The notes under the pieces were generated by a model that did no database searches, had not been told where the DNA came from, and was given only the letters and a program-made list of their open reading frames with translations. Source: Methylomonas lenta (GTDB taxonomy: Bacteria > Pseudomonadota > Gammaproteobacteria > Methylococcales > Methylomonadaceae). From it: DNA of 64,000 nt. Shown here piece after piece: positions 9,276 to 17,063 of this stretch. Location of the stretch: assembly GCF_001644015.1 (NCBI RefSeq), contig NZ_LUUI01000150.1:19115-83114 (forward strand), read 5' to 3'. Each line of letters starts with the position of its first letter. Within the stretch, counting starts at the first letter, position 1. Made by a program: the position numbers and the translations under genes.

Positions 9276-9740
9276 ATGTGTAATATGCTTAACAGCACTA
9301 ACTATAAAACACAGGGGCGCTCATTGGAATTAGAGGAATTTCTCAGCCGCGTTAAACCGGCGACGCGTCGATCTAAGCTAGAACCTTATTTGAACGATCT
9401 GCGACGCCTTAGGGAATTAGGTTACACGTTATCGCAAATGCAAAGCTATCTAGCCGCAAAAGAGATCCATGCCACGATTCAAACCATATCGGCTTATTTA
9501 AAAAAAAAGGATGAGGTGCAGCCATCCAAAAACCCGGATCATGAAGTAAAACCACAACCACCGGAAAGGTTGTCAACATCCATTGAAGAAACACCAGAAG
9601 ATCAACATAAGGGAGGGACAAGCGACGATTCAACCCACTTTAACCCCAGCGAACTACGAAATATTTTAGATGAAGAAATAGACTTGGATGCGCTGGCAAA
9701 AATCGGTAAAGAACAGCACAGAAAAAGGAAAAAGACATGA
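9276..9740 (+). CDS. TraK/StbA-like oriT-binding protein
   Basis: This hydrophilic, basic and charged protein of 154 residues has a helical N-terminal region (RRLRELGYTLSQMQSYLAAK, then HATIQTISAYLKKK) that looks like a DNA-binding helix-turn-helix. The C terminus is disordered and basic. I recognise it mainly by position and size: first of three genes divergent from the relaxase, as traK is in RP4 (134 residues) and stbA in R388. It would bind near oriT. The ATG at 9276 lacks a clear ribosome binding site, and the next ATG at 9285 is possible. Confidence 0.6.
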   Translation: MCNMLNSTNYKTQGRSLELEEFLSRVKPATRRSKLEPYLNDLRRLRELGYTLSQMQSYLAAKEIHATIQTISAYLKKKDEVQPSKNPDHEVKPQPPERLSTSIEETPEDQHKGGTSDDSTHFNPSELRNILDEEIDLDALAKIGKEQHRKRKKT

Positions 9741-10450
9741 AAGCAGTCGTGATTAATTTTTCAGGCAATGTAGGCAAATCAACTATCGCAGCCCACTTAT
9801 TAAAACCGCGCATGAATAATGCCGCCCTATTTAGTATTGAGTCCTTGAACGATCACTCGGCCACGGATGGGGTCGATGTGGAAACCTACAAAGGCAAGAA
9901 ATATAAGGAACTTCAAGAGGAAATCTTTTTATTGGATGATGCAATTATCGACGTAGGCGCATCGAATGTTGAGGACTTTACCAACTTAATGGCGCAATAT
10001 CACGATTCACACCAATTTTTTGATTACTTCTTGATACCAACGGTTAAAGAGAAAAAACAAACTATCGATACTATCAAAACCATCAAATCGCTTTCAGCCA
10101 TGGGTATACCCAAAAAGAAAATTCGGGTAATCATGAACAAGGTTGAGAGCGACGATGATATTAGAGAAGAATTTGGTTCGCTATTCGGGCTTGAGATGGT
10201 AGATAAAAACTTCGTGATCAATGACAAATGCGTTATCTATAACAATGAGGCGTTCGATCAATGCAAGGAACTGGGCGTACCTCTTTCTGCCATTGTCAGT
10301 GATTCAACTGACTACCGGGCCAACGCAAAAGCTGCGAAAGTCTCCGGCAACCAAAAAGAAGCGGAACGATGTACGAAGATGTGTCTATTGAAGATGATCG
10401 CCATAACCGCGGATAAAAATCTCGATCAAGTTTTTAAAGCACTTTTCTAA
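9737..10450 (+). CDS. TraL/StbB-like ParA-family ATPase
   Basis: The 237-residue protein begins MKAVVINFSGNVGKSTIAAH. This is a deviant Walker A (GNVGKS, residues 10-15) of the ParA/MinD type. It has an acidic switch at IIDVGASNVEDF and a VIMNKVESDDD segment. Size and position match RP4 TraL (241 residues) and R388 StbB. The family is linked to plasmid positioning and transfer. Its start overlaps the preceding gene by four bases (ATGA) and its stop overlaps the next start by one base (TAATG), so the three genes are coupled. Confidence 0.75.
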   Translation: MKAVVINFSGNVGKSTIAAHLLKPRMNNAALFSIESLNDHSATDGVDVETYKGKKYKELQEEIFLLDDAIIDVGASNVEDFTNLMAQYHDSHQFFDYFLIPTVKEKKQTIDTIKTIKSLSAMGIPKKKIRVIMNKVESDDDIREEFGSLFGLEMVDKNFVINDKCVIYNNEAFDQCKELGVPLSAIVSDSTDYRANAKAAKVSGNQKEAERCTKMCLLKMIAITADKNLDQVFKALF

Positions 10451-10911
10451 TGCAAAAAGATACAAAAAGTCCTCGAACATTTAGAGATGCGCTTGCTGCT
10501 CAAGTGCTGGGGGATATAGATGCGCTGTTAGATAAAGTTGAAGCGGTTAATGGGTCAGTCAACGCCGCCACCGATAAAATGCAGCAAACCATTAAACAGT
10601 TTGAAGAAGCTGGTGAAACTTATAATCAAGCAGTGCTTGCGGCAAACATGCGTTCGAAAAATGAAATGATCGCCTTTTTGCAAAACGCATCAATTAGCAC
10701 TATTGCAAAAACAAAGGATGAACAACGCGAGTTATTACAAGAGCTGATCCGTGAAGCGGTCGGCGGCGAATTGACAACTCTTAAGCAAGGACTATTCTGC
10801 GCCAAAACAAAACCGGCGTTAGCTCAATGGTTAGTGATCTTAGCAATTTGTATAGCGACCGCGTTGTTCAGCAGTGTCGCCACTGTCGCACTATTGCACA
10901 TCAAGCCATAA
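10450..10911 (+). CDS. TraM/StbC-like membrane-anchored protein
   Basis: These 153 residues form a mostly helical, coiled-coil-prone protein (residues about 20-115). One C-terminal membrane segment (WLVILAICIATALFSSVATV, about residues 126-147) is followed by a very short tail. RP4 TraM (145 residues) has the same layout and place. It probably sits in the inner membrane next to the transfer machinery. It is the last gene of the block; a KorB-like palindrome lies 55 bp after its stop. Confidence 0.65.
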   Translation: MQKDTKSPRTFRDALAAQVLGDIDALLDKVEAVNGSVNAATDKMQQTIKQFEEAGETYNQAVLAANMRSKNEMIAFLQNASISTIAKTKDEQRELLQELIREAVGGELTTLKQGLFCAKTKPALAQWLVILAICIATALFSSVATVALLHIKP

Positions 10912-10965
10912 ATGCGATTTAAAAAACCTCGCTCCGTCATGATATTTAGTTAGCCTGATAACGTT

Positions 10966-10983
10966 TTTTCGCGCCCGCGAAAA
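10966..10983. promoter_or_regulatory. KorB-like palindromic operator, copy 1
   Basis: TTTTCGCG-CC-CGCGAAAA, perfect 8-bp arms, 55 bp after the traM-like gene. One of seven copies confined to the plasmid part. Confidence 0.65.
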
Positions 10984-11316
10984 TTGCATAAAACGAAAGC
11001 TAGTACAATGAAACTTTTATAATCTGGACTGAGTTTTTTGCTGCGCTACATGCCACTAAACAAATCATTCTTTAGCGATACAGACATTTCTCTAAGTAAA
11101 TCCCCGATGTGGTTAAGGCAATTTACAATTGCAGTCCTTTATCTTTTATTTGGATAATCTATCAAGTGATTTTGAATTCCTGTCCTCATGGAAATGACAA
11201 AGCAAAATCCAAAGCTGTGTAATCAATTTAGAAGATGACTGATTACTCGATGAACTTTTTGTGAAGTCTACAATCTATTAAACGTGCTTAGCGGCACGTC
11301 AATTTCCTTCTCTAAG

Positions 11317-11342
11317 TCCAGCTTTATTGCTGGATTTTTTTT
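11317..11342 (+). terminator. Intrinsic terminator
   Basis: TCCAGC (11317-11322), a six-base loop and GCTGGA (11329-11334) are followed by eight Ts. It ends either the traKLM-like transcript or the possible small RNA just upstream. Confidence 0.75.
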
Positions 11343-11564
11343 GCCTGCTGCTCAGCGCTAAAAGTGATCGTAATCGTGCTTTTGTAACTGCTCACAATAC
11401 CATCACTAATCGCTGCAATCTGTTAAGGCTATCGAAGAACACTCAGATATATTGTTTCATTATTGGAAACAAATAATGCGAAATTTGCCTGATTGTAAAT
11501 ATTATTCAGAGGTATATAGTGAAGTCGAACTTAATTATGACTGGATACTTTGAAGGCGACCACT

Positions 11565-11726
11565 ATGAAAACATCCCAAAATTTGCAGAGAGACGTGATG
11601 ACAGGCTTGTTATTGTTGGCTGGTATTCTCAGTTTTGTATCAGGCGAATTTGTGTTTTCAACATTGTTATTCGGTACTGCGTCGCTTACTAGTAATCTCG
11701 ATTTTGTAAGACCCGCACGTGCTTAA
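11565..11726 (+). CDS. Small membrane protein (53 residues)
   Basis: The ORF reads MKTSQNLQRDVMTGLLLLAG and so on, with a hydrophobic stretch (residues about 12-40) and a polar C terminus ending PARA. GAAGG lies 9 bp before the ATG, and an intrinsic terminator follows 60 bp after the stop, so it has the framing of a real one-gene transcript. The family is unknown to me. It may be a plasmid-maintenance or surface small protein. Confidence 0.55.
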   Translation: MKTSQNLQRDVMTGLLLLAGILSFVSGEFVFSTLLFGTASLTSNLDFVRPARA

Positions 11727-11785
11727 GATTTTTGTGTAATTTCCTCGTTGTAATTCGCGGCTCCTCCTGGCCGCAACACTCTATA

Positions 11786-11819
11786 GCCTCTAGTGTTAAT
11801 CACGTTAGAGGCTTTTTTT
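11786..11819 (+). terminator. Intrinsic terminator after the 53-residue ORF
   Basis: GCCTCTA (11786-11792) pairs with TAGAGGC (11806-11812) across a 13-base loop, and seven Ts follow. Confidence 0.8.
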
Positions 11820-11847
11820 GCGCCTGAATATTCCCAATTCGGAACAA

Positions 11848-12159
11848 CTACAAATCCTTGATGTTCGGATAAACCACTCTTGATGCATCCACCTTTTTGC
11901 GCAGCTCCAATCCGGTTTTAAAATGAACAGATCGTCGTTCGGGAACACTGACAGCTTCACCGGTTTTGGGATTACGCCCAATACGTGCCGAATATTGAAC
12001 AATTGAAAATGCACCGAATCCGCGAATCTCTATCCTATCGCCATCCACTAACGTTGCAATCATCCCGTCAATAATGTTGTTGACGGCATACTCAACATCC
12101 TTTTGAGGCAGATGTGGTTGTTTATTGGAGATGGTGGCAATGAGTTCTGATTTGGTCAT
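11848..12159 (-). CDS. IHF/HU-family DNA-bending protein (IHF beta-like)
   Basis: These 103 residues follow the family pattern: MTKSELIATI at the N terminus, IEIRGFGAFSIVQYSARIGR and NPKTGEAVSVPERRSVHFK in the DNA-binding arm, and a helical C terminus. The opening MTKSEL and the arm proline in GRNPKTG favour the IHF beta branch. IHF bends DNA at replication origins, oriT and promoters. A plasmid-borne copy near oriT, the iteron origin and an IS suggests a role in replication or transfer. The C-terminal extension is slightly longer than usual. Confidence 0.9.
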   Translation of the reverse strand: MTKSELIATISNKQPHLPQKDVEYAVNNIIDGMIATLVDGDRIEIRGFGAFSIVQYSARIGRNPKTGEAVSVPERRSVHFKTGLELRKKVDASRVVYPNIKDL

Positions 12160-12529
12160 GTATTCACTTTTATGTTGCTATCAGTGATAAGTAATTATTT
12201 TACAAGTTATTCTGCAATGATAAAGTACATGTACTTGCAAGCAAGGAATTGTAAGCTTAAAAGTTTTAACTCTTAGAAAGCCATTCGTTCCGCATAGTAT
12301 CAATACGTAGCATCATCTCGTCCAATGCTTTGACTGATTCTTGGTGTAATGGATGAGTGCGATTGTGAACGGGATGCTGGGCATCGCTCAGCAGTTCATC
12401 AATGAAACGCTCTGCGCGCTAAACGGCGTGCAAAACTTTCCAGGGTCCTGGGGAAAAGAGCGTTGAAAAGTTTCCACCCCAGGTTGTTTAATGACCGGCT
12501 TTTTGCCGGAGAAACCTGGAGTGATAAAA

Positions 12530-14050
12530 ATGGATGTCATACCCGAAATCAGACGACTGCATTTTGTTGAGAAAGTCACCATCAGTGACTTGGCGAAACA
12601 GTTCAAGCTGTCCCGCCCCACTATTCGTAAACACCTCAAAACTGTCGATGAGCCGGTTTACCCCACTCGCCAACATCAACCTCATTTGAAACTCGGTGCT
12701 TATCTCGAGCAATTGACGACATGGCTGGAGACCGATGCGGCGTTACCGGGTAAAAAACGTAAACGCACGGCTCAACGCTTGTATGAATGCCTGCAAGTTG
12801 AAGGTTATGTGGGCGGCTACAGTGCGGTGCAGCGTTTCGTAAAAGCCTGGAAGCAGTCGCGCTCGGCGAGTCCCACTATCAAACAGGCTTTCGTGCCCTT
12901 ACTGTTCCCAGCCGGCGAAACCTGTCAATTTGATTGGAGCCACGAAACGGTGATTATGGGCGGGTTGGAACAGGTGGTGAAAGTGGCTCACTTCCGATTG
13001 AGCTACAGCCGACAAATGTTCGTGGCCGCCTATCCTTGCGAAACACAGGAGATGGTGCTGGATGCGCATAATCGCGCCTTTGCCTTCTTTGGTGGGGTGC
13101 CGAAACGCCTGGTGTACGACAATCTAAAGACCGTAGTGGATGCGATCTTCGTCGGCAAGGAGCGGCGCTTTAATCGGCGATTTTTGACCTTGGCTAATCA
13201 CTATCTGTTTGAGCCTGTGGCCTGTACCCCAGAGTCTGGCTGGGAGAAAGGCCAGATTGAAAACCAAGTGGGCAATATCAGCGAATGGCTGTTCACGCCC
13301 ACGCCGAAGTTTGCTGATTTTGCCGAACTCAATGCCTGGCTGGCTAAGCGTTGCCAGGAGTTGGCGTTGCGTCCGCATCCTGATCAGCCTTCACGCACCA
13401 CGGCCGATTGTTTTGCCGAAGAGCAACCGTTGTTAATGCCGATTAAAGCCGTCTTTGATGGCTATGTTGAAACGATGCGCCGGGTGACCTCATTGTGTTT
13501 GATCAACATTCATCGCAATCGCTACAGCGTACCGGCGCAATGGGTCAACCAGGTTGTCTCGGTTCGTTTAACCGCTGATCGAGTGCGCATGGTAGCTAAT
13601 GGTCAAGTGATTGCCGATCATGTGCGTCAATTTGGACGCGATCATTTGATTTGCGATCCCTGGCACTACCTGCCGGTACTGGAGAAAAAGCCGGGGGCAT
13701 TGCGTCATGGTGCACCGTTTGTGACCTGGGATTTACCGGTGCCGATTAAAGTCGTGCGCGACCGCATACTCAAGCAAGATAAAGGCGATCGAGCCTTTGT
13801 TGATCTGTTGTTAATGGCTAGAGACATCGGTGAGGGTGGCCTGGATGCTTTGGAAGTCGCCTGCGATTTAACCTTGCAAACAGGCGTTATCAGCGCCGCT
13901 ATTGTGCTCAATGAAATGCGCCGTCTCACGGAAGACGCCAAGCCTAAAGTCTTGGATGAATCCACCGCATCACTACCCACACTGACTGTTGAGCCATTGG
14001 CCGATTGCAGTCGCTATGATGCGTTACGGAGCGAACGTCATGTCCATTGA
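12530..14050 (+). CDS. istA: IS21-family transposase IstA
   Basis: The 506-residue protein has an N-terminal helix-turn-helix (VTISDLAKQFKLSRPTIRKH). A DDE integrase core follows (CQFDWSHETVIMGG for the first Asp, VYDNLKTVVD for the second, and a Glu in SGWEKGQIENQVG), then an SH3-like C-terminal region. It catalyses strand transfer of the IS with help from IstB. The start at 12530 (MDVIPEIRRL) has GGAG eight bases upstream and fits the family; an in-frame ATG at 12491 adds 13 residues without support. It overlaps istB by 11 bp. Confidence 0.93.
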   Translation: MDVIPEIRRLHFVEKVTISDLAKQFKLSRPTIRKHLKTVDEPVYPTRQHQPHLKLGAYLEQLTTWLETDAALPGKKRKRTAQRLYECLQVEGYVGGYSAVQRFVKAWKQSRSASPTIKQAFVPLLFPAGETCQFDWSHETVIMGGLEQVVKVAHFRLSYSRQMFVAAYPCETQEMVLDAHNRAFAFFGGVPKRLVYDNLKTVVDAIFVGKERRFNRRFLTLANHYLFEPVACTPESGWEKGQIENQVGNISEWLFTPTPKFADFAELNAWLAKRCQELALRPHPDQPSRTTADCFAEEQPLLMPIKAVFDGYVETMRRVTSLCLINIHRNRYSVPAQWVNQVVSVRLTADRVRMVANGQVIADHVRQFGRDHLICDPWHYLPVLEKKPGALRHGAPFVTWDLPVPIKVVRDRILKQDKGDRAFVDLLLMARDIGEGGLDALEVACDLTLQTGVISAAIVLNEMRRLTEDAKPKVLDESTASLPTLTVEPLADCSRYDALRSERHVH

Positions 14051-14789
14051 CCGTAGCGTACAACTGAAAACCCTGCACCTGTATGGCATGGCGGCTGCCT
14101 GGGGCGAGTGGCAAGCAGAATACGGCAGCCAGCAAAAACCGGTGATGCCCGAAGTCTGGCTGGATCGATTGATCAAGGCCGAGCAAGCGGACCGACAAGC
14201 GCGTAGCCTCAACTATCAACTCAAGGCAGCCCGTTTCCCCATTCATCGAGACTTACTACAAATCGATTGATCAGAAACACCCTTGCAGCAAGCCCGTATC
14301 GAACAATTGGCAACAGGAAGCTTTATGGAACAGGCTTATAACCTGATCCTGGTTGGCGGCACTGGCACCGGCAAAACACACCTAGCGACCGCCATTGGAA
14401 TAGCCGCCATTCATCAAGGCAAACGCATTCGCTTCTATAACGCGGTCGATCTGGTGAACCAACTGGACAAGGAAAAACAGCAAGGCAAAGCGGGCAATCT
14501 GGCCAAGCAACTGACCGCAATGGATGCGGTTATCCTGGATGAACTAGGTTATCTGCCATTTCCGGCATCGGGCGGAGCTTTGCTATTTCACTTGATCAGT
14601 CATCTCTATGAGAAAACGTCATTGATTATCACCACTAATCTCAACTTTGCAGAATGGGTGCAAGTGTTTGGTGACGCCAAAATGACCACGGCACTCCTGG
14701 ATAGAATTACTCATCATTGCGACATCTTGGAAACCGGCAACGATTCGTATCGATTTAAACAACGAAAAAAGGCGGTGGAAAACCATTAA
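14040..14789 (+). pseudogene. istB: istB with an in-frame TGA stop
   Basis: IstB is the AAA+ ATPase helper of IS21 transposition. The frame opens at ATG 14040 (MSIDRSVQLKTLHLYGMAAA) and is broken by TGA at 14268-14270 after HRDLLQID. It continues in the same frame through [13 protein letters not shown], the Walker [11 protein letters not shown] (about residues 106-115), the Walker [12 protein letters not shown], and the C terminus. There is no frameshift, only one stop, most simply TGG to TGA. A restart at TTG 14283 would lack the N-terminal domain. It could be a sequencing error, but it looks like a nonsense mutation. Confidence 0.85.
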
Positions 14790-14936
14790 CCCTACATTTT
14801 AACTGGAAACTATTCGACGCTCTTTACTGGAAACTTTTCAAAGCCGTTTGACAGCTCTGCGTTCATAATCTCTTGTGGAAGTGGATCAAATCGTTCGGCC
14901 ATCTGAATAGCAACTTGGTGAAGAAAATAAAGACAT

Positions 14937-14959
14937 AAAAAAGCCCACATGTAGTGGGC
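14937..14959 (-). terminator. Intrinsic terminator, minus strand
   Basis: GCCCAC (14943-14948) pairs with GTGGGC (14954-14959) across a five-base loop. The adjacent A run (14937-14942) gives a U run on the minus strand. It would end a transcript coming from the right, although no gene is clear at 14960-15367. Confidence 0.75.
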
Positions 14960-15367
14960 CTCGTCCGATGTTATTTTTATGTTTTGTGGACGCCTACTAT
15001 CAGTGACGGTAGGTTAATTGCTTGCGCTTTTATTATTGTTGTACCGAATACACGGTCGCTTCCTCCCCCTCAAAGATACGATCTAACGTGTCGTATTGAC
15101 ATCAGTCAAGGTGGCTGCATTCTATGGGAATAAAAATCATCTGTCCAGAAATAACGCGTCAGTTTGTCGCAGGGTGGTGTTGTGGCTCGTTGATCTACCA
15201 TCATGACCAATACCCCACTAATTGACTAAATATATTCTCACGGTAGCCTTCTGATGCAGGGGGGCTAGTGGTGAAAAACTCAGGCTATATGGCGCATCCA
15301 AGAAGAAATCATTAGTACCCCCACCTTTAGAAGGTTAGTGGTTTTTCCTTGATAAGTGGTGATTAAA
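14960..15367. other. Gap without recognisable gene
   Basis: There is no coding signal on either strand. A CCACCTT...AAGG..GTGG hairpin followed by five Ts near 15320-15346 may be a weak terminator ahead of the small ORF at 15368. Confidence 0.4.
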
Positions 15368-15505
15368 ATGATGAGAGAAATACTGGAAATCGTGATGCTA
15401 TTGAGCTTGATGGGAGGCTTGTTTTTTGTAAAACATGAGTTTGCAAAAGATAAGCAAGAAAGACTTGCTGCTGCTAAGCCAGAATCCAGAGAATCTAGCA
15501 ACTAA
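15368..15505 (+). CDS. Small membrane protein (45 residues)
   Basis: This ORF encodes one hydrophobic helix (EILEIVMLLSLMGGLFFV, about residues 4-21) followed by a charged, lysine- and glutamate-rich tail (KHEFAKDKQERLAAAKPESR). That is the layout of many small single-pass plasmid proteins. The ribosome binding site is weak. The family is not recognised, and the call rests on composition and topology only. Confidence 0.45.
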   Translation: MMREILEIVMLLSLMGGLFFVKHEFAKDKQERLAAAKPESRESSN

Positions 15506-15567
15506 CTTTTTTTTATAAGCAGTAAGTGCCGACTGATTAATCATAAGTTCCAGGGTGGCGGGTTTAT

Positions 15568-15614
15568 GTCGATAGCGACAATTCGACACTTCTAAAAGCC
15601 GTCATTCACTACTA
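15568..15614. repeat. Copy of a dispersed intergenic repeat
   Basis: GATAGCGACAATTCG and AAAAGCCGTCATTCACTACT occur here with the same spacing as at 57885-57931 in the chromosome-like part. The 20-base second block also matches the inverted copy near 44833-44862. Confidence 0.75.
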
Positions 15615-15673
15615 AAGAATTCTATGGAACTTAAGTGTCGTTTGTTGGAGTTTACCCACCTTATGCTTTAAAT

Positions 15674-16075
15674 CTAATTCAGAATGCTAACTACGTTGCC
15701 ACAAGATAGGAAAACCAGCATGCGATCATAAAGATACATGATCAAAAAAGCGCCAAAACTCAGTGAACCAAATCCCCAGGTTAACCGTTGATCGGCTGGG
15801 TGAGTAAAAAGGCAGACAATAAAGGCAATCAGCAGCAAACCAGACAATGGCCTAATCACTACAAATAAAATGGGCCGGAACCATAACAATAACGTCAGTG
15901 TAAATGTGCGCAGTAACACCACCAAAAAATCGGCTGTTCTAACAAGTGCTCTACTACACCAAAGAAAAACACTATAAGGCATTGGTTTACGATAGACATA
16001 GCGACGGGTAACGTCGAGTATTTTTTTAACTGGCGCCGCCGGGGTTGAATTCGGAAAATTAATAATCTTGGCCAT
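15674..16075 (-). CDS. Hypothetical inner-membrane protein
   Basis: These 133 residues have a polar N terminus (MAKIINFPNSTPAAP) followed by three to four hydrophobic stretches (about residues 50-72, 75-90 and 100-120). GGGGG lies just before the start. It lies between the IS and the replication region and reads with repA. Short membrane proteins of this kind are common in plasmid maintenance regions, but I do not recognise the family. Confidence 0.6.
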   Translation of the reverse strand: MAKIINFPNSTPAAPVKKILDVTRRYVYRKPMPYSVFLWCSRALVRTADFLVVLLRTFTLTLLLWFRPILFVVIRPLSGLLLIAFIVCLFTHPADQRLTWGFGSLSFGAFLIMYLYDRMLVFLSCGNVVSILN

Positions 16076-16227
16076 GATGCCCCCTATAAATTATTTATTC
16101 TTAACATACTTGTTTAACAGAACAACCAATCTCATTTGCCACAAGCAATAAATCAATTAACCTTTACCTGTCACATTGCATTAGAGGCGATAAAGTACTA
16201 TTTTTTCTTAATTCTGTATTTCTCTAG

Positions 16228-16488
16228 CTAGAGAGTTGGATTATCCAAAAGACCCGCAAAGCCGCATAGTGTGATCCACAGCTCATGAGGAATATTGGAT
16301 TCATTATTGATCCACTTGCGAATTGTCCGAGCTCCGTTCTTTTTTAGATTAAGTGTCTTGGCGGCAACACTACAACTAAATCCGGCAAGCCTCAATGCCT
16401 CAGCAACTTCCTGGCCAGTTGGTACTGCCCAATTAGAGCTAAACGGTTGTAGGCATTCTTGCCTGATTGTATTCATTGAATTGTTCAT
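16228..16488 (-). CDS. Small helix-turn-helix regulator near the origin
   Basis: The 86-residue protein contains NWAVPTGQEVAEALRLAGFS and AAKTLNLKKNGARTIRKWIN, then IPHELWITLCGFAGLL. This is the pattern of small plasmid Cro-like HTH proteins often placed next to replication genes. It probably binds an operator near oriV or repA and sets copy number or maintenance gene expression. It differs from the paralogous pair at 25856 and 33049, although all three share a helix-turn-helix followed by a conserved tryptophan. Confidence 0.65.
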   Translation of the reverse strand: MNNSMNTIRQECLQPFSSNWAVPTGQEVAEALRLAGFSCSVAAKTLNLKKNGARTIRKWINNESNIPHELWITLCGFAGLLDNPTL

Positions 16489-16639
16489 TTAATTACTTTG
16501 CTTATACACTCAAAATATTGTTTGCAATTAGCTGATTTTTAGAAATACGATTAGTTAAAAGATTATTTAAGATTAAAAGAATAAGGCTCAAAATAAAGGC
16601 CTTTTCTTTATTAAAATCATAAACATATAAAAATCACTC

Positions 16640-17063
16640 GCCCCCTATTCCTACCGATTTCCATTCGGAAACGAACTTAATAGAATCACCTGCCCCCTAT
16701 ACCTACTTGTGTAGCCCCCTATACCTACCGGGAAAAATCAGACACGCCCCCTATACCTACCGGAAAACATAGTCACCTGCCCCCTATACCTACCGAAACA
16801 TAAGTTGGGAGACTGGGTAAAAAAGCCAGAAAAACCATACCGCCCCCTATACCTACCGCATACCGCCCCCTATACCTACCGGAAAACATGATCACCCGCT
16901 CCCTATACCTACCGAAACATAAGTTAGGATACTGGGTAAAAAAGCCAGAAAAACCATACCGCCCCCTATACCTACCGGAAAACATGTTCATCCGCTCGTT
17001 ATACCTACCTACCTTTCAACCTAGCATGGGGCCAGAAAAACCAACCCGCCCCCTATACCTACT
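16640..17063. repeat. Iteron array, candidate origin of replication (oriV)
   Basis: A 16-17 bp unit, GCCCCCTATACCTACCG, is repeated about ten to eleven times. Copies begin at about 16640, 16692, 16714, 16746, 16779, 16842, 16865, 16898, 16961 and 17048, with a degenerate copy near 16994, all in one orientation. Some are exact and some have one or two changes. A longer unit (about 70 bp, 16792-16860 and 16911-16979) is itself duplicated. The array touches the 3' end of repA. Iterons are the usual RepA binding sites for initiation and copy control. Confidence 0.9.

Larger units (their letters stand above)
10912..11564. other. Gap with operator palindrome and a possible small RNA
   Basis: This stretch has no protein-like ORF. 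It contains a KorB-like palindrome (10966-10983). Near the right side is a compact module: TACAAT at 11269-11274, a short hairpin (CGTGC 11283-11287 with GCACG 11294-11298), a pyrimidine stretch TTTCCTTCTCT, and an intrinsic terminator at 11317-11342. Together these could be a small RNA of about 65 nt. No good -35 box was found. Confidence 0.4.
12417..14853 (+). mobile_element. IS21-family insertion sequence with 8-bp target duplication
   Basis: The element carries istA and istB in the usual order. It has terminal inverted sequences: AAACGGC followed by repeated A-A-C-T-T-T-C-C-A motifs on the left, and TTTCCAG and GCCGTTTGACA motifs on the right. GCTCTGCG occurs directly outside both ends (12409-12416 and 14854-14861) as target-site duplication. 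The left tip (CGCTAAACGG) differs slightly from the right tip read inward (TGTCAAACGG). istB has an internal stop, so this copy is probably no longer self-mobile. Confidence 0.88.
12266..14902 (-). pseudogene. 63-codon ORF interrupted by the IS21 element
   Basis: Removing the IS (12417-14853) and one copy of the 8-bp target duplication joins the flanks into one continuous minus-strand ORF of 63 codons. It starts at 14902 (MAERFDPLPQEIMNAERFID) and ends with TAA at 12268-12266 (MRNEWLSKS). The frame is kept across the join, which supports both the IS boundaries and the coding nature of the original gene. A terminator reading in the same direction lies just upstream (14937-14959). The product is a small hydrophilic helical protein of unknown function. 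Confidence 0.7.

Noticed and set aside
16640-17063. CRISPR-like array
   Set aside because: The repeats are 16-17 bp, the intervals vary widely and are themselves duplicated, no cas gene is near, and repA is adjacent. It is an iteron array.
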